This document shows, one piece after another, positions 1 to 5,203 of a stretch of DNA of 7,198 nucleotides. Position 1 is the stretch's first letter; every line of letters begins with the position of its first letter. The notes below the pieces were generated by a model. That model saw only the letters and a program-made list of their open reading frames with translations. It made no database searches and was not told the DNA's origin. Both the position numbers and the translations under genes were made by a program. The stretch is from Clostridiales bacterium (GTDB taxonomy: Bacteria; Bacillota; Clostridia; Oscillospirales; CAG-272), in NCBI GenBank assembly GCA_016280525.1, contig JAEEGW010000189.1, forward strand, positions 1 through 7,198, written 5' to 3'.

Positions 1-24
1 GCCGCGGTATAAAATTTCACAAAC

Positions 25-82
25 TTTCGCGTTTTTGCCCCGAGTGGAATTCCACACGTAAAAAAGGCCTAAAAACGCGAAA
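25..82. repeat. 12-bp inverted repeat enclosing a palindrome
   Basis: The arm TTTCGCGTTTTT at 25-36 is repeated as its exact reverse complement at 71-82. The 34-nt interval contains a perfect 12-bp palindrome, GTGGAATTCCAC, at 44-55. The two symmetry centres are about 4 bp apart, so the structure is nested but not concentric. There is no T-run after either arm, so a simple terminator is not favoured. The role is unknown; a protein-binding or origin-like site is possible given the DnaA-box-like nonamers nearby. Confidence 0.6.
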
Positions 83-126
83 ACCGCGCCAAATAAGGCT
101 TTTGAAGACTCACACGGCAAAAAATC

Positions 127-156
127 CGTGGATAACCCTGTGGAATTTGTGGATTA
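127..156 (+). promoter_or_regulatory. Cluster of DnaA-box-like nonamers
   Basis: Three nonamers lie almost end to end in one orientation: CGTGGATAA at 127-135 and TGTGGATTA at 148-156, each 8 of 9 to the DnaA box TGTGGATAA, and TGTGGAATT at 139-147, 6 of 9. The exact TGTGGAATT nonamer recurs on the minus strand at 48-56. An AT-rich stretch (about 160-290) follows. DnaA box clusters next to AT-rich DNA are typical of origins and of DnaA-regulated promoters. The downstream operon encodes helicase-loading proteins, which fits either reading. No dnaA gene is in the window, so this stays a candidate. Confidence 0.4.
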
Positions 157-183
157 GTTGGCACAAAAATATTCAGTTAATCC

Positions 184-231
184 GACTAATTAAAATAGTT
201 TGTGAGACTAATTATATGAAAAAACTATTTT
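184..231. repeat. Direct and inverted repeats upstream of the promoter
   Basis: GACTAATTA occurs at 184-192 and again at 206-214, a 22-bp offset or about two helical turns. Overlapping this, AAAATAGTTT at 192-201 is repeated in perfect inverted form at 222-231, with a 20-nt interval. ATTAGT at 153-158 is a further inverted match to the direct repeat. The position just upstream of the predicted -35 suggests operator sequence for an unidentified regulator. A transcribed hairpin is less likely because the predicted start site lies downstream. Confidence 0.4.
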
Positions 232-244
232 GAAACGCGAAGAA

Positions 245-273
245 TCGACATATTAAGTCACAACATATAAAAT
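245..273 (+). promoter_or_regulatory. Predicted sigma-A promoter of the icd-rex-primosome operon
   Basis: TCGACA (245-250, 5 of 6 to TTGACA) is followed after 17 bp by TAAAAT (268-273, 5 of 6 to TATAAT). Transcription would begin near 280, leaving a leader of about 24 nt before the ATG at 304. This is the best-scoring promoter seen by eye in 1-303, and no other promoter was obvious between the four genes that follow. Confidence 0.5.
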
Positions 274-289
274 GTTAAAATATTGTTAA
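272..289 (+). promoter_or_regulatory. Rex-operator-like site over the predicted start
   Basis: ATGTTAA (272-278), a 4-nt spacer and TTGTTAA (283-289) reproduce the 7-4-7 geometry of the Rex consensus TTGTTAANNNNTTAACAA. The second half is in direct rather than inverted orientation, giving 10 of 14 half-site matches. A third partial half-site in inverted orientation, CAACAT, lies at 261-266. The site abuts the -10 box and covers the predicted start, where a bound repressor would block transcription. Because rex is the second gene of this operon, autoregulation is plausible. The AT-rich surroundings make chance similarity a real alternative. Confidence 0.35.
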
Positions 290-292
290 ATC

Positions 293-297
293 GGAGG
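293..297 (+). promoter_or_regulatory. Ribosome binding site fixing the start at 304
   Basis: GGAGG ends 6 nt before the ATG at 304. An in-frame TTG at 283 would place this motif inside the coding region, so 304 is preferred. Confidence 0.85.
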
Positions 298-303
298 AAG
301 AAC

Positions 304-1470
304 ATGGAAAACAGATTTGACAGCGCGGTAGAAGCGGCGGCGGAGAAATACAAAGCGCTTTTATACGAACAGCTGCAAAGAGCGGAGGACATTAAAAAGG
401 TAAAAGACTTTACGGATTATAATAAACTTGATAAACTCGTAATAGGCGTCTGCGGCGGCGACGGCATAGGTCCGACGATAACCGCGGCGTCCGAAAAGGT
501 GTTGAGAAAACTTCTCTTTGACGACATAGCCGCCGGGAAGATCGAAATAAAGAACATAGACGGGCTCACCATAGAAAACCGCATAGCCTGCGGCAAAGCG
601 ATACCGGACGACGTGCTTGAAGAACTGTACGGCTGCCACGTTATCTTAAAAGGCCCGACCACCACGCCGCACGCCGGCGACGGTTTGCCCAACATTGAGA
701 GCGCAAACGTTATGATGCGCAAAAAGCTCGACCTGTTCGCAAACGTCCGCCCGGTAAAAGTCCCGGCGCAGGGCATAGACTGGACGTTCTTCCGTGAAAA
801 TACGGAAGGCTCTTACGCCGTCGGCAGCAAGGGACAAAACGTATCCGACGATCTGGCGATAGATTTCTGCGTTACGACGACCGAGGGCACGGAGAGGATA
901 GCGCGTTTAGCATACGAATTTGCGCGCAAGAACGGCAAAAAGCGCGTTTCAATAGTAACGAAAGCGAACGTTATAAAGACTACGGACGGAAAATTCCTGA
1001 ATATCTGCAAAAAGATAGGCGAAGAATATCCGGAAATACAGACGGACGAATGGTTTATTGACATAATGACCGCAAAGCTCGTTGACGAAAAGCGCAGAAG
1101 AGATTTTGAGGTGTTCATCCTCCCCAACCTCTACGGCGATATAATAACGGACGAGGCGGCGGAATTCCAGGGCGGCGTCGGCACGGCGGGCTCCGCGAAT
1201 ATAGGTAAGCGCTACGCAATGTTTGAGGCGATACACGGCTCCGCTCCGAGAATGGTGGAGGAGGGAAGAGCGAAATACGCGGATCCCTGCTCAATGCTCC
1301 GCGCCACGGCAATGCTTTTAAACCACATAGGTAGACAGAAAGAATCCGAAAAACTGACAAAAGCGCTTGATTTCTGCATGCACGAGGACAAGCGCCTCGT
1401 CATAACCGGCAGAGATACCGGCGCGACGTGTGAAGAATACGCGGAATACGTTATGGAGCAGCTCAGATGA
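304..1470 (+). CDS. icd: Isocitrate/isopropylmalate dehydrogenase family, isocitrate-type
   Basis: This 388-residue cytoplasmic enzyme most likely oxidatively decarboxylates isocitrate to 2-oxoglutarate, making NAD(P)H. The family fold begins with GDGIGP (52-57). Substrate residues match E. coli isocitrate dehydrogenase in identity and spacing: Ser133, Asn135, Arg139 and Arg149 (E. coli 113, 115, 119, 129), then Arg164, Tyr171 and Lys220. Metal-binding acids are Asp253, Asp279 and Asp283 in NLYGDIITD. The Ser-x-Asn-x3-Arg pattern argues against isopropylmalate dehydrogenase. The cofactor loop HGSAPRM (311-317) has Arg-Met where NADP enzymes have Lys-Tyr and typical NAD enzymes have Asp-Ile, so cofactor choice is open. 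About 44 mostly charged residues precede the first strand. The stop overlaps the start of rex (ATGA), suggesting translational coupling. The family is certain; the exact substrate is probable. Confidence 0.88.
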   Translation: MENRFDSAVEAAAEKYKALLYEQLQRAEDIKKVKDFTDYNKLDKLVIGVCGGDGIGPTITAASEKVLRKLLFDDIAAGKIEIKNIDGLTIENRIACGKAIPDDVLEELYGCHVILKGPTTTPHAGDGLPNIESANVMMRKKLDLFANVRPVKVPAQGIDWTFFRENTEGSYAVGSKGQNVSDDLAIDFCVTTTEGTERIARLAYEFARKNGKKRVSIVTKANVIKTTDGKFLNICKKIGEEYPEIQTDEWFIDIMTAKLVDEKRRRDFEVFILPNLYGDIITDEAAEFQGGVGTAGSANIGKRYAMFEAIHGSAPRMVEEGRAKYADPCSMLRATAMLLNHIGRQKESEKLTKALDFCMHEDKRLVITGRDTGATCEEYAEYVMEQLR

Positions 1471-2183
1471 GAAGAAAGACGACTGCGCCGGAAGACGAGC
1501 TTGACATAATCGAAATACCCGCAATAGCGGATATGACCTCGGCGCGCCCGGAGGAGCAGATACCGGATTCGGTAATAAGAAGACTTCCGCGCTATTTCAG
1601 GTGTCTGCGGGAGCTTTTGAACCGTGACGTTATGAAAATATCATCAAGCGAGCTGTCGGAGCTGACCGGCGTCAGCGCTTCGCAGCTTAGGCAGGACTTA
1701 AAATATTTCGGCGGCCTCGGTCAGCGCGGTTACGGCTATAACGTAAAAAGACTTTATTCCGGTATAAGCGAGCGGCTGGGCGTAGGCAAAAAATACACCG
1801 CCGTTATAATAGGCGCCGGGAATTTAGGCAGGGCGCTGTCAAACAGCCGTCTGTTCGAGCAGCGCGGCGTATGGGTAAAAGGCGTATTTGACGTATCGGA
1901 TAAGGTCATAGGCGGAGTTTTGGGCGAGAATACGGTAAAAAACGTGTCCGAGCTTAAAGATTTCTGCCGCGGCGCGAATATAGATATAGCCGTTTTGTGC
2001 ATACCGTCGGCGGATCAGACCGATCTTATAAAGCTGATAGACGGCACGGGCGTAAAAGGCGTCTGGAATTTCTCCCCGTGCGAAATAGACGAAAACAAAA
2101 TAGGCATCCCGGTGGTAAATCTCTGCACGGCTGACTCTTTGATGTATCTGACGTACGAAATATCGTCAAAGCAGGAAAAATAG
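1467..2183 (+). CDS. rex: Redox-sensing transcriptional repressor Rex
   Basis: Rex is a dimeric cytoplasmic repressor that leaves its operators when the NADH/NAD+ ratio rises. The 238-residue protein has a winged-helix DNA-binding domain at about 32-95 (IPDSVIRRLPRYFRCL; recognition segment SASQLRQDLKYFGG; GQRGYGYNV). A Rossmann domain follows, with GAGNLG at 116-121 and Asp142 at the end of the second strand, typical of NAD(H) binding. GVKGVWNFSP (196-204 region) and a C-terminal helix from about 221 complete the family pattern. The N-terminus is about 30 residues longer than usual; GGAG at 1455-1458 and the ATGA overlap support ATG 1467 over an in-frame ATG at 1533. Two residues tied to the ligand switch in Thermus Rex appear replaced, by Ser127 and Cys220. 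A Rex-like operator at the operon's predicted start suggests autoregulation. Confidence 0.93.
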   Translation: MRRKTTAPEDELDIIEIPAIADMTSARPEEQIPDSVIRRLPRYFRCLRELLNRDVMKISSSELSELTGVSASQLRQDLKYFGGLGQRGYGYNVKRLYSGISERLGVGKKYTAVIIGAGNLGRALSNSRLFEQRGVWVKGVFDVSDKVIGGVLGENTVKNVSELKDFCRGANIDIAVLCIPSADQTDLIKLIDGTGVKGVWNFSPCEIDENKIGIPVVNLCTADSLMYLTYEISSKQEK

Positions 2184-2185
2184 AA

Positions 2186-3172
2186 ATGAAAATAAACTTA
2201 AATTATAAAGATTCCATAATAAACGTTCCGGCGGAAGCGGTCGCCGGAAACCTCGGCAGTATGACTGCGGAGGAGCTTAAAGTGCTTTTGTATATCTGCT
2301 CCGACGCGGGTTTCCGCGCGGATACGGATTCCAACAGAGCGTACGCCATAAAAACGCTTGATATGCAGTGGGCGGCGATAGAGGAGGCTATAACGTCTTT
2401 AACGTCCCGCGGATTTCTGAAATCAGATCAGCCGGCGGAAGAGCTGCACGAAACGAAAGCGAAAAAGACAAAGGCGAGCGTCAAGGCGGACAGTCCGGTT
2501 TACAGTAAGGACGAGACCGCGGGCATAATAGGCAGGAACGCCGACCTTTACAGGATAATAAACGACGACGTTCCGCGGCTGACCGGCAAAGCCGTAAGCC
2601 AGAACGAGGCTATGATACTCGTATCGCTTTACGACTATCTGCGCCTGAACGCCGAAAGCATAGTGAAGATCATAGAATACTGCCGAGACAACGGAGCGGT
2701 GTCGTTTCGAGTGGTGGAGCGCACGGCGTACAGTCTTTTTGACGCTGATATAACGACGCCGGACGCTATAGACGAGTACATAGAGCGCGAGCGCAAAAAA
2801 AACGAGGTAACGGAAAAGATAAGAGATCTTTTCGGTATCGGCAAGCGCGCGCTCATAGCCCGCGAAAAAAATCTCATAAAAACGTGGACGGAAACGTACG
2901 GCTACGGTATGGACGTCATAAACCGCGCGTATGAGATAACGATAGCCGCGATAAACGAGCCGAAGCTCGACTACGCCGGCGGCGTCATGAAGCGCTGGTA
3001 CGAGAGCGGGCTGCTCACGTCGGAGCAGATAGACGCGTATATGGAAAACAGTAAAACGGAACAGAAAAAGACGAAAGCAGGCGGCAAAAAAACCGTCAAA
3101 GCCGAAGCGGAAAGCTTTGATACGGACGAATTCATGGAGGCCGCGCTGAAACGCAGCTACGGCAAAAAATAA
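2186..3172 (+). CDS. DnaD/DnaB-like primosome protein
   Basis: Proteins of this type help load the replicative helicase at origins or restarting forks in Firmicutes. In this 328-residue protein the C-terminal DnaD-type helical domain spans about 205-285. It has YGYGMDVINRAYEITI and then the family signature Y-x3-I/V-x3-W as Tyr263, Val267 and Trp271, followed by GLLT. A more diverged helical segment at about 108-200 ends in ITTPDAIDEYI, which resembles the end of another DnaD unit. Residues 25-80 look like a winged helix, and a lysine-rich linker (about 85-105) and lysine-rich tail (about 290-308) lie between and after. This order recalls B. subtilis DnaB (one DDBH1 and two DDBH2 units), so DnaB-like is possible. 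The start is 2 nt after the rex stop with AGGA at 2173-2176. The adjacent downstream helicase loader supports the role. The exact orthologue is uncertain. Confidence 0.82.
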   Translation: MKINLNYKDSIINVPAEAVAGNLGSMTAEELKVLLYICSDAGFRADTDSNRAYAIKTLDMQWAAIEEAITSLTSRGFLKSDQPAEELHETKAKKTKASVKADSPVYSKDETAGIIGRNADLYRIINDDVPRLTGKAVSQNEAMILVSLYDYLRLNAESIVKIIEYCRDNGAVSFRVVERTAYSLFDADITTPDAIDEYIERERKKNEVTEKIRDLFGIGKRALIAREKNLIKTWTETYGYGMDVINRAYEITIAAINEPKLDYAGGVMKRWYESGLLTSEQIDAYMENSKTEQKKTKAGGKKTVKAEAESFDTDEFMEAALKRSYGKK

Positions 3173-3185
3173 ACGGAGGAACGGT

Positions 3186-4154
3186 ATGTCATTTAACCGC
3201 GAAGATTATAAAAACGTAAAGATCAGCTTTGATATGCGCCGCGAAAAAGCAGCTCTGGAAGCAGAAGAGCGCAAGGAACAGGTCTGCGCTAAGCTGCCGG
3301 AAATGAAAAAGATATGCGCAAGCTTAGAGGAAACCGGACCGAAAGTTTACTACGCCGCGCTTGAAGGCAAAGAGGACTACGAACAGCGCCTCAACAATAT
3401 AAAATACGAGACTGAAACACTGCTTAAAAGGCAGAGAGAACTGCTTTTGTCAAACGGATATCCCGAGGATTATCTTGATATAAAATACAGATGCCCGCTC
3501 TGCCGTGACGAAGGAAATATAAACGGCAAAATGTGCGCCTGCATGCGCGCGGAGCTGATAAAAGCCGGATATGAATCCGCCGGGATCGCGGGGCTTTGCG
3601 GCAAAATGAACTTTGATACGTTTGATCTTTCGTATTATACGGGCGAAGACAGACAGAATATGGAGCTCGTCCTGCAGAAAGCAAAGGAATACGCGGAGTC
3701 GTTTTGCGGAGTAGGCTCCGGCTCAATGCTGTTTTTCGGCGGCACGGGTTTAGGCAAAACTCATTTGTCCGTAGCCGTGACGAAAAGGGTAATAGAACGC
3801 GGATACTACTGCGTTTACACCACGTCGGATAAACTGTTTTCCGACCTGCGCGAAGAACGCTTCAGATCAGCCGACGATACGTCGCCGTCAAAGACCGCGA
3901 AATACGGCGAGTGCGAGCTTCTCGTAGTCGACGACCTCGGCACGGAGCTGAACGGCCGCGATATCGTCCCGTTCTTATACAGCCTGCTGAATCAACGGAT
4001 AAATTCCGGCGCGTCAACGGTAATAAGCACGAACCTGTCGCACAGAGAACTTCTTGCCGTGTATGACGAACGCATCGTTTCGCGCCTTTTCGGAGAGTTT
4101 TTACCGTATAAATTCACGGGAAAAGACGTAAGGATGCAAAAACTTCAATTTTAA
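3186..4154 (+). CDS. dnaC: AAA+ helicase loader, DnaC/DnaI-like ATPase
   Basis: This ATPase probably delivers or opens the replicative DnaB-type helicase ring on DNA. The 322-residue protein starts with a charged, helical region (about 15-90), likely for helicase contact. A cysteine cluster follows, C103-x2-C106-x10-C117-x-C119, like the zinc-binding part of DnaI-type loaders. The AAA+ core has Walker A GGTGLGKT at 185-192, Walker B LLVVDD at 245-250, sensor 1 STN at 281-283, and Arg296 and Arg300 in ERIVSRLF as arginine-finger or box VII candidates. Length and order fit an intact loader. GGAGG at 3175-3179 sits 6 nt before the ATG, and the gap to the DnaD-like gene is 13 nt. IstB transposition helpers share the core, but there is no transposase nearby and the cysteine cluster favours a loader. 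DnaI would be an equally fair name. Confidence 0.88.
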   Translation: MSFNREDYKNVKISFDMRREKAALEAEERKEQVCAKLPEMKKICASLEETGPKVYYAALEGKEDYEQRLNNIKYETETLLKRQRELLLSNGYPEDYLDIKYRCPLCRDEGNINGKMCACMRAELIKAGYESAGIAGLCGKMNFDTFDLSYYTGEDRQNMELVLQKAKEYAESFCGVGSGSMLFFGGTGLGKTHLSVAVTKRVIERGYYCVYTTSDKLFSDLREERFRSADDTSPSKTAKYGECELLVVDDLGTELNGRDIVPFLYSLLNQRINSGASTVISTNLSHRELLAVYDERIVSRLFGEFLPYKFTGKDVRMQKLQF

Positions 4155-4184
4155 AAACGTACGGGCGATCATTGATCGCCCGTA
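4153..4184 (-). terminator. Candidate rho-independent terminator on the minus strand
   Basis: A perfect 12-bp stem with a 1-nt centre spans 4160-4184. Read on the minus strand it is followed after 2 nt by five T residues (4157-4153). It would stop leftward transcription exactly at the end of the helicase loader gene. On the plus strand the stem is followed by AAAATTA, so there it would act only as a 3' stabilising hairpin. Confidence 0.5.
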
Positions 4185-4304
4185 AAATTAAGTAGGGGCG
4201 ATCATTGATCGCCCGCTTTAATAAAACAAATTAATGTAGGGGCGACCATCGGTCGTCCGTTTTAATAAAACAAATTAATGTAGGGGCGACCATTGGTCGT
4301 CCGT
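4160..4304. repeat. Array of four GTAGGGGCG-type palindromes
   Basis: Four related imperfect to perfect palindromes are centred at about 4172, 4205, 4249 and 4293. Copies 1 and 2 share the stem GGGCGATCA/TGATCGCCC. Copies 3 and 4 carry GGGCGACC/GGTCGTCC. Copies 2-4 are preceded by GTAGGGGCG and an AAATTAA-type linker. The change from T:A to C:G inside the stem is compensatory, and the remaining arm difference is a G:U pair in plus-strand RNA. These resemble REP-like intergenic palindromes. No mobilising enzyme is present in the window. Confidence 0.8.
4217..4304 (+). repeat. Two tandem 44-bp repeats
   Basis: 4217-4260 and 4261-4304 are adjacent direct copies of a 44-bp unit starting TTTAATAAAACAAATTAATG and ending CGTCCGT. 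They differ at one base, C4250 against T4294, which lies in the hairpin loop. The near identity indicates a recent duplication, for example by replication slippage. Confidence 0.92.
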
Positions 4305-4332
4305 AAAGAATAAAGAAGAAAGAATAAATAAT

Positions 4333-4356
4333 AAAAATCGGTGTCGCTTCGCGACA
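4333..4356 (-). terminator. Weak terminator-like hairpin on the minus strand
   Basis: TGTCGC-TTC-GCGACA (4342-4356) forms a 6-bp stem. On the minus strand four bases and then five T residues (4337-4333) follow. It lies about 300 nt beyond the stop of the leftward gene at 4649 and could end its transcript. Confidence 0.35.
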
Positions 4357-4421
4357 AATTGTGCGGCTTACGCCGCGATTGGGGCTCCCCGCCCCCCTTA
4401 CCGCCCCAAACCCCACCATCC

Positions 4422-4448
4422 CCCCATTGATTTCAATGGGGCTTTTTT
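4422..4448 (+). terminator. Rho-independent terminator
   Basis: CCCCATTG (4422-4429) pairs perfectly with CAATGGGG (4434-4441) across the tetranucleotide ATTT, and six T residues follow at 4443-4448. It is the strongest plus-strand terminator in the window. It lies about 270 nt after the helicase loader stop, so the operon transcript would carry the palindrome array in its 3' untranslated region. Confidence 0.85.
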
Positions 4449-4499
4449 GCGGCGTAATAGGGGTTCCCCGCCGCGAACTGGAGAGCGGTGGGGGTTCCC

Positions 4500-4550
4500 G
4501 TAAGCCGCGCGCGTCGGCGGCCCCACCCACCGCCCGACGCGCTTACTTTT
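4500..4550 (+). terminator. Long GC-rich stem followed by TTTT
   Basis: GCGCGTCGG (4509-4517) pairs perfectly with CCGACGCGC (4534-4542). GTAA (4500-4503) pairs with TTAC (4543-4546) beyond an internal bulge, and four T residues follow at 4547-4550. A second terminator after the one at 4422 is possible. Equally, this may just be part of the structured GC-rich block. Confidence 0.35.
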
Positions 4551-4648
4551 CTCACCACCGGATTTTCCGAGGGTAAGGGGACGGTAGAAGGGGGAGCCTT
4601 TCTCAGGGGTACGCTCGCGCGCGGCTGAAGCCGCAAAGGAACGGGACA

Positions 4649-5149
4649 TCAGAAACGGTACTCAACAACTCCTCTTTTTGCGCGGCGGGACGGCGGAGGG
4701 GCGGCGTAGATAACGGTTTGATTTGACTCCGTGACGTAGTAGGAATATCTCAGATCGCGGTATCTTATATGAAGCCCAAGTTCGGCAAAGAACTTTTTTG
4801 CGCCGCGTCTCTTCGTTTTATCAAGCGAAAGCGGAATTGCGTATCCGTCTGCCGAAAACGTTACGGAAAACGGTCTGTATGAAAAAAGCCCTTCCGCGCC
4901 CATCCGCTCGTCCTCAAAAAACAAAGACAGCGGCTCGAGCCGGCATATCCTGTATCTCAGTCTGTTATACGTATATAACGACGTGCCTGACGCGTCTTTT
5001 TTATATTCATCCGCGATCTTTTGTATGAAACTGTTTATGCGTATCTCCGCCTTTGTTTCCCCGTCCGTCTGCGGATAGTTTATAAGTACGCGGCGTTTTA
5101 TTTCCCCGTCTTTATCAATAGTGTTGTCAGCAATATCCGTTATCTTCAC
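4649..5149 (-). CDS. Uncharacterised protein, possible DUF3298/RsiV-like fold
   Basis: This 166-residue protein is not firmly recognised. The start is GTG at 5149, supported by GGAGG at 5160-5156 with 6-nt spacing; codon choice (ATA, CGC, GAC) matches the neighbouring genes, so the frame is probably real. No signal peptide or membrane segment is visible, so a cytoplasmic location is inferred. The segment INYPQTDGETKAEIRINSFI (23-42) and the ending with TVIYAAPPPSRRAKRGVVEY faintly recall the start and end of DUF3298-type domains found in RsiV-like proteins. That match rests on pattern memory only. The middle is rich in Tyr, Arg and Phe, and the C-terminus is basic. It is divergent from the secreted protein gene at 5264, with a shared intergenic region of about 115 bp. 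Conservation in relatives would be needed to name it. Confidence 0.65.
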   Translation of the reverse strand: MKITDIADNTIDKDGEIKRRVLINYPQTDGETKAEIRINSFIQKIADEYKKDASGTSLYTYNRLRYRICRLEPLSLFFEDERMGAEGLFSYRPFSVTFSADGYAIPLSLDKTKRRGAKKFFAELGLHIRYRDLRYSYYVTESNQTVIYAAPPPSRRAKRGVVEYRF

Positions 5150-5155
5150 AGTACG

Positions 5156-5160
5156 CCTCC
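5156..5160 (-). promoter_or_regulatory. Ribosome binding site fixing the GTG start
   Basis: CCTCC on the plus strand reads GGAGG on the minus strand, 6 nt before the GTG at 5149. It is the main evidence that the leftward frame is translated from this non-ATG codon. Confidence 0.8.
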
Positions 5161-5175
5161 GAAATATACTTGTTT

Positions 5176-5201
5176 ATTATATGATAATAACGCCGCGTCA
5201 A
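5176..5201 (-). promoter_or_regulatory. Possible leftward promoter
   Basis: On the minus strand a perfect TATAAT lies at 5181-5176. TTGACG at 5201-5196 is a possible -35, but the spacer is only 14 bp, which is too short for good activity. Transcription would start near 5169 and leave a short leader before the GTG. Confidence 0.35.
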
Positions 5202-5203
5202 TG

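Larger units (their letters stand above)
4361..4640. other. GC-rich, hairpin-rich intergenic block
   Basis: This stretch has no credible gene. It has many local stems: GCGGC-TTAC-GCCGC at 4363-4376, the terminator at 4422-4448, a 9-bp stem with 4466-4474 pairing with 4485-4493, a long stem at 4500-4546, and GCGGCT-GA-AGCCGC at 4621-4634. The motif GGGGYTCCCC occurs at 4381-4390 and 4460-4469, with a near copy at 4491-4499. GCGGCTTAC (4363-4371) recurs inverted as GTAAGCCGC (4500-4508). Composition differs sharply from the AT-rich tract before it. It could be a dispersed intergenic repeat or a structured RNA; the sequence alone does not decide. Confidence 0.5.

Noticed and set aside
1..24. Start of a leftward gene at the left edge
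   Set aside because: A GTG can be read on the minus strand near position 20, but no ribosome binding site precedes it and only a few codons remain in the window.
283..303. Earlier in-frame TTG start for the dehydrogenase
   Set aside because: The seven added residues would be encoded by the GGAGG ribosome binding site itself, and no other binding site precedes the TTG.
304..1470. Annotation as 3-isopropylmalate dehydrogenase (leuB)
   Set aside because: Ser133 and Asn135 with Arg139 and Arg149 match the isocitrate-binding pattern, and no leucine pathway gene is adjacent.
3186..4154. IstB-type transposition helper ATPase
   Set aside because: There is no IstA-type transposase or terminal repeat nearby, and the cysteine cluster plus the adjacent DnaD-family gene favour a replication loader.
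4160..4304. CRISPR array
   Set aside because: The intervals between palindromes are near identical rather than unique, there are only four copies at 33 to 44 bp spacing, and no cas gene is present.
4361..4649. Several overlapping open frames of 67-99 codons on both strands
   Set aside because: They are Pro-, Arg- and Gly-rich products of GC-rich hairpin DNA, lack ribosome binding sites, and overlap the terminator at 4422-4448.
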